Assembly (NCBI RefSeq): GCF_000165425.1 | Contig: NW_001799624.1 | Coordinates: 248,001-312,000 of the forward strand | DNA length: 64,000 bases | Direction of reading: 5' to 3' | DNA from: Paramecium tetraurelia | Taxonomy: Eukaryota; Ciliophora; Oligohymenophorea; Peniculida; Parameciidae | Made by a program: the position numbers and the translations under genes | Part shown: piece after piece, positions 47,966 to 59,778 of the stretch | How the letters are laid out: each line of letters opens with the position of its first letter | Numbering within the stretch: the first letter of the stretch is position 1 | The notes under the pieces: model-generated | What the model saw: the letters and a program-made list of their open reading frames with translations, nothing else | Database searches by the model: none | What the model was told of the DNA's origin: nothing

Positions 47966-49821
47966 TCATCTCTATTAATCTAGGAAACGACCCAAACTAA
48001 TGACTGGAAAGGAACGAGCATAGCTTGGATATTGCAAATACAGTAATCCTCTATGACCAGTACCCACTACTGAAATATCCTTGAACTCACCATCTCTCTC
48101 AAAGGAGTCCTAACAAAAATTCCACTGCTTTCTCAATTGCCTCCTTCACATCGTAATGATCTTCCACTGCCAATAATCCCAACAATCCCCATGAAGTCTA
48201 AGTGACTGTCGACACTCCAATCCCATTATACTTCTTAGGATCACGGTAACTCAAAGTAGTCTCTCCAAATCCTCCATCTGCATTTTACTTACTAACCAAC
48301 CAATTAACAGCCTTTGCCCACCCATTACTCTGTCAAAGAATACTTCATCTTCTTTAATGCTGGCAACACAGCACCTGCAGCATATATGTAATTGATGCCC
48401 CATCTACCTTCCCAAGAACCAAAATTCTCTTGGGTATCCATAAAGTATTTCAAAGATTTAACAACTACATCATAATTACTTCGATCAGAACTTATTAAAC
48501 CCTCTAAAATATGAGCAGTGACATCCGGTGAAGATGGATCAAATATTTCAGCTGAATCTGCTATTCCTGCTATTTTGAATGCATATTTATATAAAGGATT
48601 CTTTCCCATCTTACCCTTATCGAATGCAGGGAATCCACCATCGGTATTCTAAACACTGTAAACAAATTCAGCTCCCTTATCCATGGCATCTGCATAATCA
48701 GTCCCATAATATGATAACACTTACAATAAGAGACCAGTATCATCAGCATCAGGAGCATAGCCAAAATCATAGCCATACTCAATTCCTCCATTTGGTTAGA
48801 CTCCCTTTTACAACATATTCTCAACAATTGGTCTGACCTTCTCTTTGTCTTCTCCAGATTCCAACATAGCCCAAGAAATCAAAATAGTATCCCACCATCT
48901 TCCATCATCCAAACTACCATGATAAGCTTATCTAAAATTGAAATAATTGAATTCGACAAAGTCAAGTCCCTTCTTCAAAGCATCACTAATCTCACTCTTA
49001 TGCTTATTCGTTCTTCCGGTGTAATCATTCAGAGCCAACATCGATAACAGCGTAGATACAGTGTACCCTCCAAAGCTACCCATGGGTTATCTTAGTTTCA
49101 ACATTTCTTAAACAAGATTGTTGATAAAGAAGGAAGGTCTACCCTTTTTCTGATGATTCTTAATTTTTGGTGCTTTATTCTTGTACAACTCACTTATGCT
49201 GACAGCCACATTGAAAATGATCCTCTAATTCTACAAATAGGCCAAAGCAGTCATATGAGGATATACCCATTGAGCAGTGATGTCCTTGATATAAAGGGGA
49301 TTGAACTTTTTATAAAATAATATTAATGGAATTTTGAACAATTTCTTCCATGGATATTATCCAAACATCGCCAACTTAAACTTGGTCATAGTTTGAGCCT
49401 TCTCTATCCCTCCATTTGCCTTTATCCATTCCTATGCCTTCTTCATTGTATCAGTGTGAATGTCAATTCCAACAGCTTTCAAATACCAATAATTAAATAT
49501 GGTGGCATCCAATTACCCAGTCTAAATGTATGCATCCTCCACTTAAACCCAAGAGCCATCTGGAAGTTGAGAGCCAAGTAAAATTTAAGTGAATTTGGAT
49601 TCTTCAAATTAAGAATTCTATATTCCAAGTGCCTTGAGTTCAAAATAATACTCACTCAAAAAGAGAGTACCCAAGTAAGTGGGATAGACCCATTCATTAT
49701 CTGTTAATTCATTCCAACAGATTTCTCTGGCATCTCGAATAACAGTCTAAACCCTCTCGATATCTACCTTGGAAGTAACAACCACCATTAGTAATATAAG
49801 AACAAGTATCTTTTTGATCAT
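47966..49821 (-). CDS. Squalene-hopene/tetrahymanol-type cyclase with two apparent frame breaks (about 617 aa)
   Basis: Cyclises squalene to a pentacyclic triterpenoid; in ciliates the product is tetrahymanol, a sterol surrogate. Markers: PDADDTG (the DxDD acid motif), several QW repeats (DGSWVQVEDAYIQTGQLDA; NFGSWEGRWGINYIYAAG; QNADGGFGETTLSYRDP), and C-terminal VGTGHRGLLYLQYPSYARSF. An N-terminal MIKKILVLILLMVVVTS looks like a signal anchor. The frame shifts twice, near 48340 and near 48110. Each is equivalent to one extra base relative to family alignment, and subtracting two bases makes the length exactly 618 codons. The only GT...AG options there are 16 nt and would delete conserved residues. 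Either assembly error or a young pseudogene. No introns. Confidence 0.88.
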
Positions 49822-50648
49822 TTTAATAATATTATTTAAAAATGAGAATTAACTACCCCGTTAAAAATAATTAAATTATAGTATATTTATTTAATAAAAT
49901 AGGTAGAAATTTATCTTCAATATCGAGCCTCTCCCACTATATTTGTGAATTCTTATGCTTCATTCAAACCCTATTCCCAATCATAGCCAGTTGTATATGA
50001 AAATATTTTAATTCAAATTATTAAATTTTGCTCTTTATTTTTCATTCTAATTGTATTATCTACCTATTCAGTGAACACCATTCATATGACTTGTTTCCAA
50101 CATACATGTAACACTCTAACTAATTAAATAACTGTTATATTTCTCTTAAAATCGATTGCTATCTTTCTAATTATATGTCGCCATATTGAACTGGATATAC
50201 TCATCACATAAAGATGTCATCTAAATCCATCTAATCTCTTACTGTCCACATTAATTTATCATTGATTGAATTAGCAGCAGTAGAGTATTATACAATTCTT
50301 GTTATTTTAAGACTTTTATTTATAACGTTTCATAAGTTTCATTAGAGATTATTTTAAGGAGCAATTAAATATTCGTAATTAGCTGTTGAACTAGAATTAG
50401 CACACTTATGTAAATACAAATGTTAATAAATATTTTCCCATTCTTATTAATTGTTTATCTGAAGAATAATAATGTCTCTTACTATTTTTGAAATGCTTTA
50501 TGAAATAATTATTATCTTGAATTCTTACGATTTTTCAAAAGCGTAAAATAATTGATTATTATTTTTCAATTTGTATTTATCTATATATGATTATTAATTT
50601 AATAGATTATAATATTGATAAAATTAATAAAATATGAAAAAGTATAAT
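49822..50648. other. Mostly gene-free region with an unresolved minus-strand frame
   Basis: Two protein-like stretches occur on the minus strand. One is at about 50020-50190 (DIQLERQQSILREIQQLFN; LECYMYVGNKSYEWCSLNRQ). The other is at about 49917-49990 (YTTGYDWEQGLNEAQEF, then GEARY and TGA). I could not join them with a normal intron. They may be exons of a small gene with a paired-cysteine helix, or relics. The rest is AT-rich spacer. The promoter of the cyclase lies next to 49822. Confidence 0.3.
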
Positions 50649-53058
50649 TCAAAGCAAACATTTTAAGTTATTTACAAACTCTAATTATTACAGTTTCAAT
50701 CTAACATCTAATCGGAAGAATAATTTCTTTAAGATCGCTTCTTACTTTCTGAAATTCATTTTGGCTATTTATTGATTGTTGACAATTATGGTTGACTTTT
50801 TACTCAAGCTATTATTACGAAGTATGTTGACTTATGATGAGCACTGAACCTTTTTAAGTCCTTTAATTTGATCAAGCTTTTTGATTTATTGAGTGATTGA
50901 TTAATCAAATAGTTTGTTTGCATTTTTGAGATCTAATTATGATTCTTGATCCTATAAGGTGTTCAATTGTCGAAAGTTGTGAGAATCGAATTAGAACTAA
51001 GAATTTTAACTTGATGAGTTGAATGATTATTAAGTGATTAATTTTTAAGATAGGCTTTATTTTGAGATTCTCTGAGGCAGTTTAAAAGATTCTTATTGAG
51101 AGGTTTCACTAATAACAGATGATCTCCTATTTTTTAGTGGAGTAATTTTACTTTCTGGTCGAATCAGTGCAGATCCTACTTAGATTGGAGGAGACATCAT
51201 CCTTATACTTGATTTCACAGTAGCTAATAGATTTTTAGGTTTCGGTGTTTTCTTTTTGTTTATTAATCATATTAACCAAGGTTTCTAAATCTTACTTTGC
51301 TTATTCTATGTTTCTTTTGGCGGAGCTTCTTTCAGTCAGCAGTGGATCTTTAAGGGTTTTCTTGTTTGGTGATCGATTGCTCTATTGCAGTACTAAATCC
51401 ATTTTGTGTGACAAGCGATTAGTAGTTTAATCATTTTCATAAGATTGTATAGTCTCCAAAGTATTCTTCTTATATTTATTAGGTTTATCAAAGGGTTGTA
51501 ATTGTAGAGGAAAATCTTTTTTGTTTGAATCAGTATCCAAGATATCAACAAAGCTATCTTATTATTAGATGAATCCACTATTATTTTGTAAATCAATACC
51601 AGATTATGCAGACATACTATCTAATCTTTTATTGGATCTTGAATTGCAATTGTTTTATTTAGATTTCTTTTTGTTCAGAGTGTCATTAAAATTAGTGAAT
51701 TGATTATCATTTTAGAAGGTTGGTAAGGAATCTTGTAATTCTTATTTATTTTGACTCAGTAATAATTGATCAATAGGTTTATCTGGTTTGTTGACATGAA
51801 TTTTATGAAGCAGGTTGTCTAATTTGATTGGAGTAGGATTATGAGGTAGATCTTCAACTTAACTTTGATGCAATTGAATCAGACTTTTTTATCTGCAGCG
51901 ATCCTTATTATCTTGTGGTTGAATGGGTTTTTCAAAATTTAAACTCTCCCTTATGGTTGCTAGCTTTTAGGCTAAAGTTAATCCTTCTGGTTCTATTTGA
52001 AATGGTTTATCAATGGTAGTAGATCTTCTGGAATCCATGGTTTTCTTTTTGCAATCCCAGTCTTCAAATAAGGATTGCTTCAGTATAAGAACATTGCTCT
52101 TATGATGGATTTGATTGGTTTGATTGGTCTTGTCAGTTAGATTGAGACTGGTGTCTAGGATCTTGTTCTCTTTGATATAAGCGAATGAGCATAATGAGTA
52201 TTCTGATTGAAGGAGAGAAATGTGTTGAAATTATCTCTGTTTGAATTTGAATTCTAAGTCGTTGCAGTAATGCATTTTTTGAAAGATCTACTGGTTAGTA
52301 AAGAATTGATGAGTTTGGATATCTTCAATGGAGTATTGTAAAATGGTGTTGTTATTTTGGATAGCAAAGAGGTACTTATCAGTTGCGAAGATGTCTTGGA
52401 TGTCTTTCATTTTGACTCTGATCATCTTTTAATTGAAGAGATATAATTCTCCACTTTCAGTTATGGCCACTCCCCCAAAAGAGAGGAGAATGGACTTCTT
52501 AAAGTAAGTGTTCAATTTCAATCCATTGAGTTATGGTATGGGGAGAGTGTTATTGTCGACAACGTTGAATATCTTGCCACCGATGGTGATGAGAGTGATT
52601 CGATTCTAGTAGGAGGAGATGTGTTTGCAATGACTATAAATTTGTTTATTGGTTTTCCAGATGAAACCTCTGTGAGATTGATCGATGGCTGCGATAGGGG
52701 AGATCCACTTATAATGATTTCCACTTTTGAGTAGACGAGGTGGTTGTTCGATTTAATAGATGTCTCCGTTCTCTAAATGTGGTTATACAATCGAAGTTAC
52801 CTAGCAAGGAGTATATGAGTTAGCCATCAGTGCAAATCATGGAGACTTCAGCTTAAACGATAACGCTGTCGGAACAAGTGCTATCAAGGACACTGACCTT
52901 GCGAAGGAGAGAGTTCTCTAAGGTATACGAGAGCAGTACCTATGTAGTAAATGAGTTTGCCTATGCGTAAGGCTTGGGTGAATTGAAATTGGAGATAGTG
53001 TAAATTCTAGCTTGGTAGTGTGTATAAATACCTCGATGTCTTCGAAAATAACAGACAT
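50649..53058 (-). CDS. Large protein with a possible RCC1-like N-terminal propeller (769 aa)
   Basis: The minus-strand ATG at 53058 begins MSVIFEDIENLHYLQFQF. The first 330 residues show repeated short blocks like degenerate RCC1 blades (ICTDGQLIYSLLENGDIYQI; LLSFGGVAITESGELYLF; DKYLFAIQNNNTILQYS). The remaining 440 residues are Lys/Gln/Asn/Ser-rich and probably disordered, with short coiled coil (AKQDLETLVNMINKQK) and a basic helix at the end. Introns of 25, 22, 28 and 25 nt give exactly 770 codons. If the propeller is real, a scaffold or exchange-factor-like role is possible. I treat this as tentative. Confidence 0.6.
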
Positions 53059-53084
53059 ATTAATTCGTTAATATATATTAAATA

Positions 53085-55205
53085 TCATTAGTATTGATGA
53101 TTTATATTCACAGATGGACGCATACTCAATGGGTATTGAGCTGCAGTCTCTCCTCCCACTGACATAATCTCCAGAACACCCATGTCTGGTATCTAATCAT
53201 CTTCAGGAAATCTCAATAACTTGGAGGCCTTGATGATGGCCTTCACTTGATCTCCCAGGAATTACTTCAACTTCCTGTTGATCTTGTAATAATAGCGATT
53301 GGACTTCCTGTTCTTGGCAGCTATTGCTTTGTAAGAGTTGAACACATTTTCGATGCTAAGATGCTCTTTTGATAAGAAAGTTGTCTTCATTCGCTTCTTA
53401 ATGTCTTCTGCCACCTCTATCAAGGTCATTTGCTTCAGAGATTGCTGTTTGGAGTAGTGTAGGAAATCTGTTTCCTTGTCCTTCTCATAAACGGCAATCA
53501 CTGGCTTGGGGGAATAATTAAACAGAATCAGTTGATCTCTGTCCAATAGGATTTTCTTCAACTTCTCCAATTGATGAATTCGATTCAGAATCGAGAATAC
53601 ATCTAATTCCTGTCTAACTGAATTCAACGCCTTCTACAAAACGAATAAATGAGGATCTTCTTTGGGATCTGACTTCCGACAGAAGAGTTTGTAGAAGAAG
53701 TATTTGATACTAAGTTAGATGGACTTCTTCATCAATATGGTTTGTTGGAAGGTTGCCAATAGGAAGTGTTTCCTACTCTTAAACTAATATTTGTCCATGA
53801 TTTGTTTCTGCTCCTCGACCACTCTCAATACTCGCTCTTTGAATTGGGGGTCTTCCTCCATTGAATCCTCTACTGGCTATTTGATAGCATCTGTTTTGTC
53901 CTGAGCTTTCCTCTTCTTCTTAAGGGGCTGAGAAGATTCCTGATGGAGTTAGACACTGAATTGGAGAGGGTCAACCTAGCCAGAACCTTTGGTACCTTGA
54001 TCATGTTCGCCGTTGAAATCATAATCGTAAAGACGATTGGATATATCCAAATAAACTAAATACTACTTATTAATTACATTGTGCTCTATTATAATAAGTA
54101 ATTATTACTCCTACAATAGAAATCACCGATTGAGACAAGCCTCCAATTTTGGATAACAAGTCAGTCACCGTCTGGTATTCTCGGTTATAACTGGTTGAGA
54201 AATTACTGCGCACAAAGACAATACGAGACCAGACTGCAGTGTTCTTACCTTCGTAGATCTGTTTGAACGAATTGGTCGAGAAGATACTCCACTCTTACTC
54301 ATCCAGCAATCCTCTAATATTATTGGGATCTCTACTCTATTTTGATTTGTCCCTGGTAATCCTTAGTGATGTGCTTATGAAATTGGTAATCTATCCTCTA
54401 CAGATCTCCCGGTTAGAAGTACAAACTCATCGAATTGTCCAAGTAATCCTCAGCCACGAATTCATTGTTGAATGGGTTAATGAACTTTTACATCACTCAA
54501 ATTAATACTGTATTCTTTGTAATCATCTGCACCTTATAACTGTCCTTCTGGGATCTGGTCTGACATTCACTGCCCCAAGAACTCCTTGACTTACATTCAC
54601 TAATCTCGATCACCAGACTCGAAAATGTTGAGGCTATCCTCCTAGCTACATCAAAACTTACAAAACGGTGTCCCCTCCAATTCAATCGAGAACTCAGATT
54701 TGGGACACAACCAAGTGTTCACTTGATTAGCCTCCAAGAAGTCCAGCACTTAACTCGAATTCAACACACTCACGAATTGCTGGAAAGTGCATTATTACAA
54801 CTCCAATGAAACTTCGTTACTGTTTTGATGCTATCTAACCTGAATGTCGAATTAGGGGGACTGGTAGAAACTGTCTTGCTCTACTCTGATGGCAAAAATG
54901 AAATTCTAATTGTTTAGTACCAGCACATCGGGATCATAATTGAATTTCGTCTAGTCCCCCTATAAATCCAGAATACTACTTCCTAAGTGATCTGTATGCC
55001 TCTCTGGATGGTGTACCCAATTATCTCATTCACACTGTAGCCAATCAACAGAAAGACTATGAACATTGAAACCAATCCTCCCAAGAAAGTCTGGTACTTG
55101 GATCTCAGATCAAGATTGAGGTTTATTGGCTACCCAAAGATATCCATCTTTCTTATTGCTAACGACTTTCAGATTTGAATTCTTACTTCTCAGGAACATG
55201 CTCAT
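53085..55205 (-). CDS. Ciliate-type two-pass membrane protein (about 661 aa)
   Basis: Near the start, MDIFGQPINLNL is followed by LRSKYQTFLGGLVSMFIVFL, the juxtamembrane motif and first transmembrane helix of a large ciliate membrane-protein family (K-[ST]-x-[YF]-Q-T-x-x-G-G). An extracellular region of about 280 residues follows. A second hydrophobic block (LLSKIGGLSQSVISIVGVII) leads to a long, charged cytoplasmic tail (KERVLRVVEEQKQIMDKYQF; KIQRKLKQFLG-like basic stretch). Six introns of 19-25 nt are required and give exactly 662 codons. The function of the family is unknown. The gene lies 26 bp from the start of the minus-strand gene below it. Confidence 0.7.
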
Positions 55206-55306
55206 ATATTTAATTATTTTATTTAATAATTAATTGTATAATTATAATCATTATGATAATCGTATTCTCTACCTACCAACATTATAACATTAATTTATTT
55301 AATACA

Positions 55307-56956
55307 ATGAACACATACAATCCATACTATTGCACATCATGTTACAACGTTTGGGACTAAAATTAATGTCTTCCCAAACTCCTCGATTGTGGACACTCCT
55401 TTTGTCTTAAATGTCTCCAACGTCTTCTCAAGAACAATCGAATAATTTGTCCAGATGACATGTAACCAATATTCTCCATAACCCCCCAAGGAAGTCCTTC
55501 AGAGTAGACTCACTCCATTAACTAGCTACCAACCAAGAATTATTGCATCCCCAACTCCAAAGAACTCTACATTCCTCCCAATATGACATCTCTTTAGAGA
55601 ATATCACCCAATCCACCACTCGACTCTACACCAATCTTCCTGAAAATTCAGTAACCATCAAAAAACCACTCTCTCCCCATCAGCAACATCAAATCCCATG
55701 GAATAGAGAACAATTGCAACAATGTCATTAACAACTACAAGAATCGCATCAACAATTTGAATTGAACCAGTAAACCTATTTCAACGAAGCCTTCAGAATG
55801 ATCTTTCAATAGAAACGCAGCCTAATCGAACAAATAGAATAGAACTTCTCAGAATTACAAATGAAACTCAGGAATATAGAAAGTCAACTCCTTAATGAAC
55901 TAAACATCGTAGCCTTGAAACTAGAAGATGACATCAGGTAAATGCATATTTCAACCGACTAAAAGGCAATCGCCGAAATCAAATTAATACAAGAAAGGTA
56001 AACCCCACATTTATGAGTAGTTAGAATCCAGTAATTGTTACTCCTCTCTGATGAGAATCTAAACACTAAAGCAGATTTAGTCAACACCCTCACTCGCCAG
56101 ACTGAATTAATTATCAATCACTTCATCAAGCAACCCTCCTTCAACATTTAACATATTATCACTAAGCAAATGCAACTCAAATTCGATCTATCTGTTTATG
56201 ATTACTTGCCTACATTTTGTACACTCAAAAAATACAACTGTGATAATAGGAACCAATCATAACAAAGGAGAGTCAAAACATTAACCGAATCAAATGACTA
56301 TGCCTATACTCACTCTAACTAATCCCTCTCGGATAACAGCCCAAAACCTAAGGGACATGACAATTCCTCATAAAAACCCTTTTAATATTCTAAAAATGCC
56401 CATCATTTAGAAGAACCTCCCTAATAAAGATTCAATCCAAGGGAACTAACCTTTGGAGGCAAAGGCTAGGTTAGCAAATCTCGTGATTCCAAAAATTCAA
56501 GAAGTTTGTCATCCAGCAAACTCAATGAAGCCACTGGAATTGCTCGCATCCAAGACCTTCTATTTAAAGGATTGCCTATCGAGAAATTAGATTTAACCAA
56601 TCAAAGTAAATTACTATATTTGATCTCTAGATTTGAATGATCTAGATCTCCTAGATCTTATCAAACTCATTAAAAAGTCTACTTCATAGATTGAAATTCT
56701 TAAATTAACCAAGAATAGAATCACTGATAATGGATTCAGCCATTTGCTAAATCTATTGCTTAAACGCAGAGACATTCACACTCTCAACTTATCCAATAAC
56801 GAATGCACTGAGAAATCAATAGATTTGATTGAAAGAATGATACAGCAATTGCATGGGAAAACCATCTACCTCTCAAATTGCAAACTCAGTAACTTAAATC
56901 TATTGAAGAAGAGATAGACTTCGTTGTAAAGTATGGGTGTCACTTTGTTTTTATGA
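55307..56956 (+). CDS. RING finger - coiled coil - LRR protein (521 aa), probable ubiquitin E3
   Basis: Residues 5-55 are a C3HC4 RING: YYCTSCYNVWDQNQCLPKLL, DCGHSFCLKCLQRLL, IICPDDM. Residues 120-240 form a Gln-rich coiled coil (RSLIEQIEQNFSELQMKLRN). A Ser/Asn/Lys-rich linker follows, then leucine-rich repeats at the C-terminus (IEILKLTKNRITDNGFSHLL, IHTLNLSNNECTEKSIDLI, KTIYLSNCKLSNLNLL) of the RNI-like/LRR type. Introns of 32, 27 and 25 nt give exactly 522 codons; the 27-nt one carries an in-frame TGA. RING plus LRR suggests a ubiquitin ligase with the repeats as substrate or partner binding. Activity is inferred. Confidence 0.82.
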
Positions 56957-57035
56957 TTTTGTGTAGTAATATTATTTAGAAAAATATAACTATCCAATAC
57001 GAGTTTTATGTATAATCTGGAAATAAATAAAATTT

Positions 57036-59666
57036 ATGATAAGACAACAATCAATAATCTCAGGAGAATACTTGGTCTTCGATACGCATGACCTAATCAA
57101 AAAGGGACAGTACAGACAATGCCTACAGAAGATCAACCGATTGGTCTTTGATCCTCAATTGGCCAAGGGTTAGCCATAATTTTTATAATTACAAATTTAG
57201 CTATGCAGAAGACTATTGCATTGTTGCAACAAAATCCTCAAGAAGTATCACAATGCCATAACAATTCTAGGTATTTCCAAAAGTTTTCAGAGAAGTCCCA
57301 CAAAGTTCAATCGTTACTTAATCGCACCATCGAATTGAGTCTCTTTTACATCGATTTCCTAGAGATCTATGCAAAAGAAAGTATTCAAAAAGATGCTTCT
57401 CCAACTGCATCTCCCTCTCCAACAATGAAAAAAAAATAACTTTTTAAAGAACTCTACGCAGAGTAGATAAGTCTTGCCCACAAAATGGAAATGTTCTTTT
57501 CCCAAGACATCGTGAGCAATTACGTTCCGAAATCCAATATCTGGTTTCATTCCCAGTGCCAGAACTGCTATTTTTTATTAATGGAAACCCTCTTCAACAC
57601 TTATCGCTTTCACAAATATAATCGAACTCCTTACGCCGCCCTAACCCTTAACCTTATCACCCAGGTCGTTGAGAATGTTACAATAACCAACAATAGATAA
57701 TCATTATTCAGAGGGGAATTACAAACGTTGATAGGAAATGCATACTTTGAATTGTGTATTAATTACATTTTAATTAAGATGAGTACAATAAGGCTGATTA
57801 GTATTACATCTAATCGATTGAATAAACAATGGAGGCTGTTAGAATCATCTTGGGTGAGATTGAAAAAATGAAAAGCAATATTGATCTCAATGCGGTTAAG
57901 ATTCAATTAGCCAAATTGATCAGTTAGATTTTAGTTAATTTTGAATTGCAATCCTTGGTTAATCAACAAATGGAAAAGTAGTAATTGACTTTTAATATAG
58001 TTATGATCGCTGCTTAGAAATCGTCTAACTCGCTGTGTATTTCAACAAGATTCTAGAACACTTCAAAATTTGTAAGGAAGTAACTTCACAATTCGAGACA
58101 AGGAGTACAGAAATTAAAGAAAACTACAAGGATCACGTTGATGAAATTAATGAAATAAGCAGGCTGCTTTCTCACGTATTCCAAATCTCCTTAAAAGAAC
58201 ATCTAAAAAATAGCAAATCTTCAATTGATCTACAACAATTAAGCCAAGTTGAGCAATATGAACAAAAAATATTTGAGAAGTACTAATACTCACAAAATAA
58301 CTAAACATTTTTTATCAAAAATAGGGAAGTGCAGAAGCAATTGATGCTAGACAACGTCCTGTAATAGTAATAGCAATCGCAATACTTCGTTAAGAATTAA
58401 TCAATGAAAATATTCAAACTTAAGCACAACAGTTCTTAACATTCAATTGAGTAGCCTTCAACAAATTACAATGATAGTCAATTACAATTGTCAAATAATA
58501 AGAATGATCAGAGTCATTTAACTCAAATTGATACATCGCATAATTCATCAATCAAAACTCAATTGAATAAGACTTTAAAAGTCAATTCCAATCATAGATA
58601 GAGTTTCCTAAGCGAATTAATTCATTTAAGAAATCAAGGATCTAAATCAGATGAAAAAGAAAAATAGGTTGAAACCGAAATCGAGAAGAACTTCAGGTAG
58701 TAAAAGGAATTACTCTTCAAAATCAGCAATAAAAGTTACTATATATTCAATATATTTAGATGCCTATTAGCCATTGGATTAAGTTGTTAAATCATATATA
58801 AATTAAAATCTTGTGAGCTATCAAAAATGCTAATCATTAGATGAAGTAAAGTAGAATGCCAAACAAATCTGCTAAGCTGAAGCTGAAGTTCACAAAGAAG
58901 TACCTATCACAAAAAGTTTATTACAAGCCAGAAAAATGACCTGCCCTTAGGGTGTTATGGTTAAGGATAAATAAGCAGAAAATGAATTCAATAAATTACT
59001 TGAATTTAATGTGATAGAATATTTTGATTTTGTTTAAACCAATAAAGATTTGGCAGTTACCAACTTAAAAGCTTAATAAGAAAATAAATAGGTTCGAATT
59101 GCATAATAGAATTTGTTCTCCGATAATTTCATTCCTAAGAAAAAACTAAATTTCATTGATTAAGAAGAAATTAAATAAATTCAATAAGCACAATAGATAG
59201 CAGAATAAGCAGAGAATTTATTAAAAAGAACCTATGATAAAAGAAAATCAACTTAAAAATAGTCTAGAATAGCACTTTTAAATTTCATGCAAGACAAAGT
59301 GCATAAATCCTAGAAATAAGATACTATAATACCAATGTCTTATGATTAATCATTAGATTAAGCTCGTAATTCAATTAAAAAAGTATTATCATTGAATGAG
59401 AAACAAAAGCACAAATTTGAAGAGGAAGATCAAGAATTGAGAGAAGTAAATATTTCAATAATAATTATTAGACTGAATTGCCTTACAAATTCAAGAGATC
59501 TTTATCTGGAAGTTCAAAAAAGAAAATATAATCTAAGAGTATTTTGATCAAGAAAGAATTTGGCCATTTATGTTCATCAACAAAAAACATCAGAGAAAAG
59601 GATTTTGGATCTTCACATAATACAGAAACAAAGATAAGAGGAATCTCATTAGATAGGATTAAATGA
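57036..59666 (+). CDS. Unassigned helical protein (833 aa)
   Basis: The ATG at 57036 begins MIRQQSIISGEYLVFDTHDL. Five introns (32, 23, 23, 25 and 26 nt) join what look like three separate frames into exactly 834 codons. The 25-nt intron near 58735 removes an early TGA. The N-terminal 400 residues are alpha-helical and globular (FHSQCQNCYFLLMETLFNTY; GELQTLIGNAYFELYEYNKA; VYFNKILEHFKICKEV), with TPR- or BRO1-like spacing but no diagnostic motif. The middle is Ser/Asn/Gln-rich. The last 280 residues are charged coiled coil (LNFIDQEEIKQIQQAQQIAE). The function is unknown. Confidence 0.65.
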
Positions 59667-59778
59667 TTATTTCGTTTATTATTTATTTATTTTAAAAATT
59701 TTTGATTTATGTCAGACACTATACTCTGAAATCATTTTTAATTTATAACCATTGTTGCAATAAATATGTATATATATA
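59667..59778. other. Convergent gene spacer
   Basis: An AT-only 112-bp spacer between two converging stop codons. No hairpin or other structure stands out. Confidence 0.4.

Noticed and set aside
48100-48350. Two 16-nt introns in the cyclase gene
   Set aside because: Removing them deletes or distorts residues that align to the family. Single-base insertions explain the data better, although this is not proved.
50649-53058. Firm assignment of this gene as RCC1
   Set aside because: The repeats are too degenerate and lack the usual Gly-rich blade motif, so only a tentative RCC1-like note is given.
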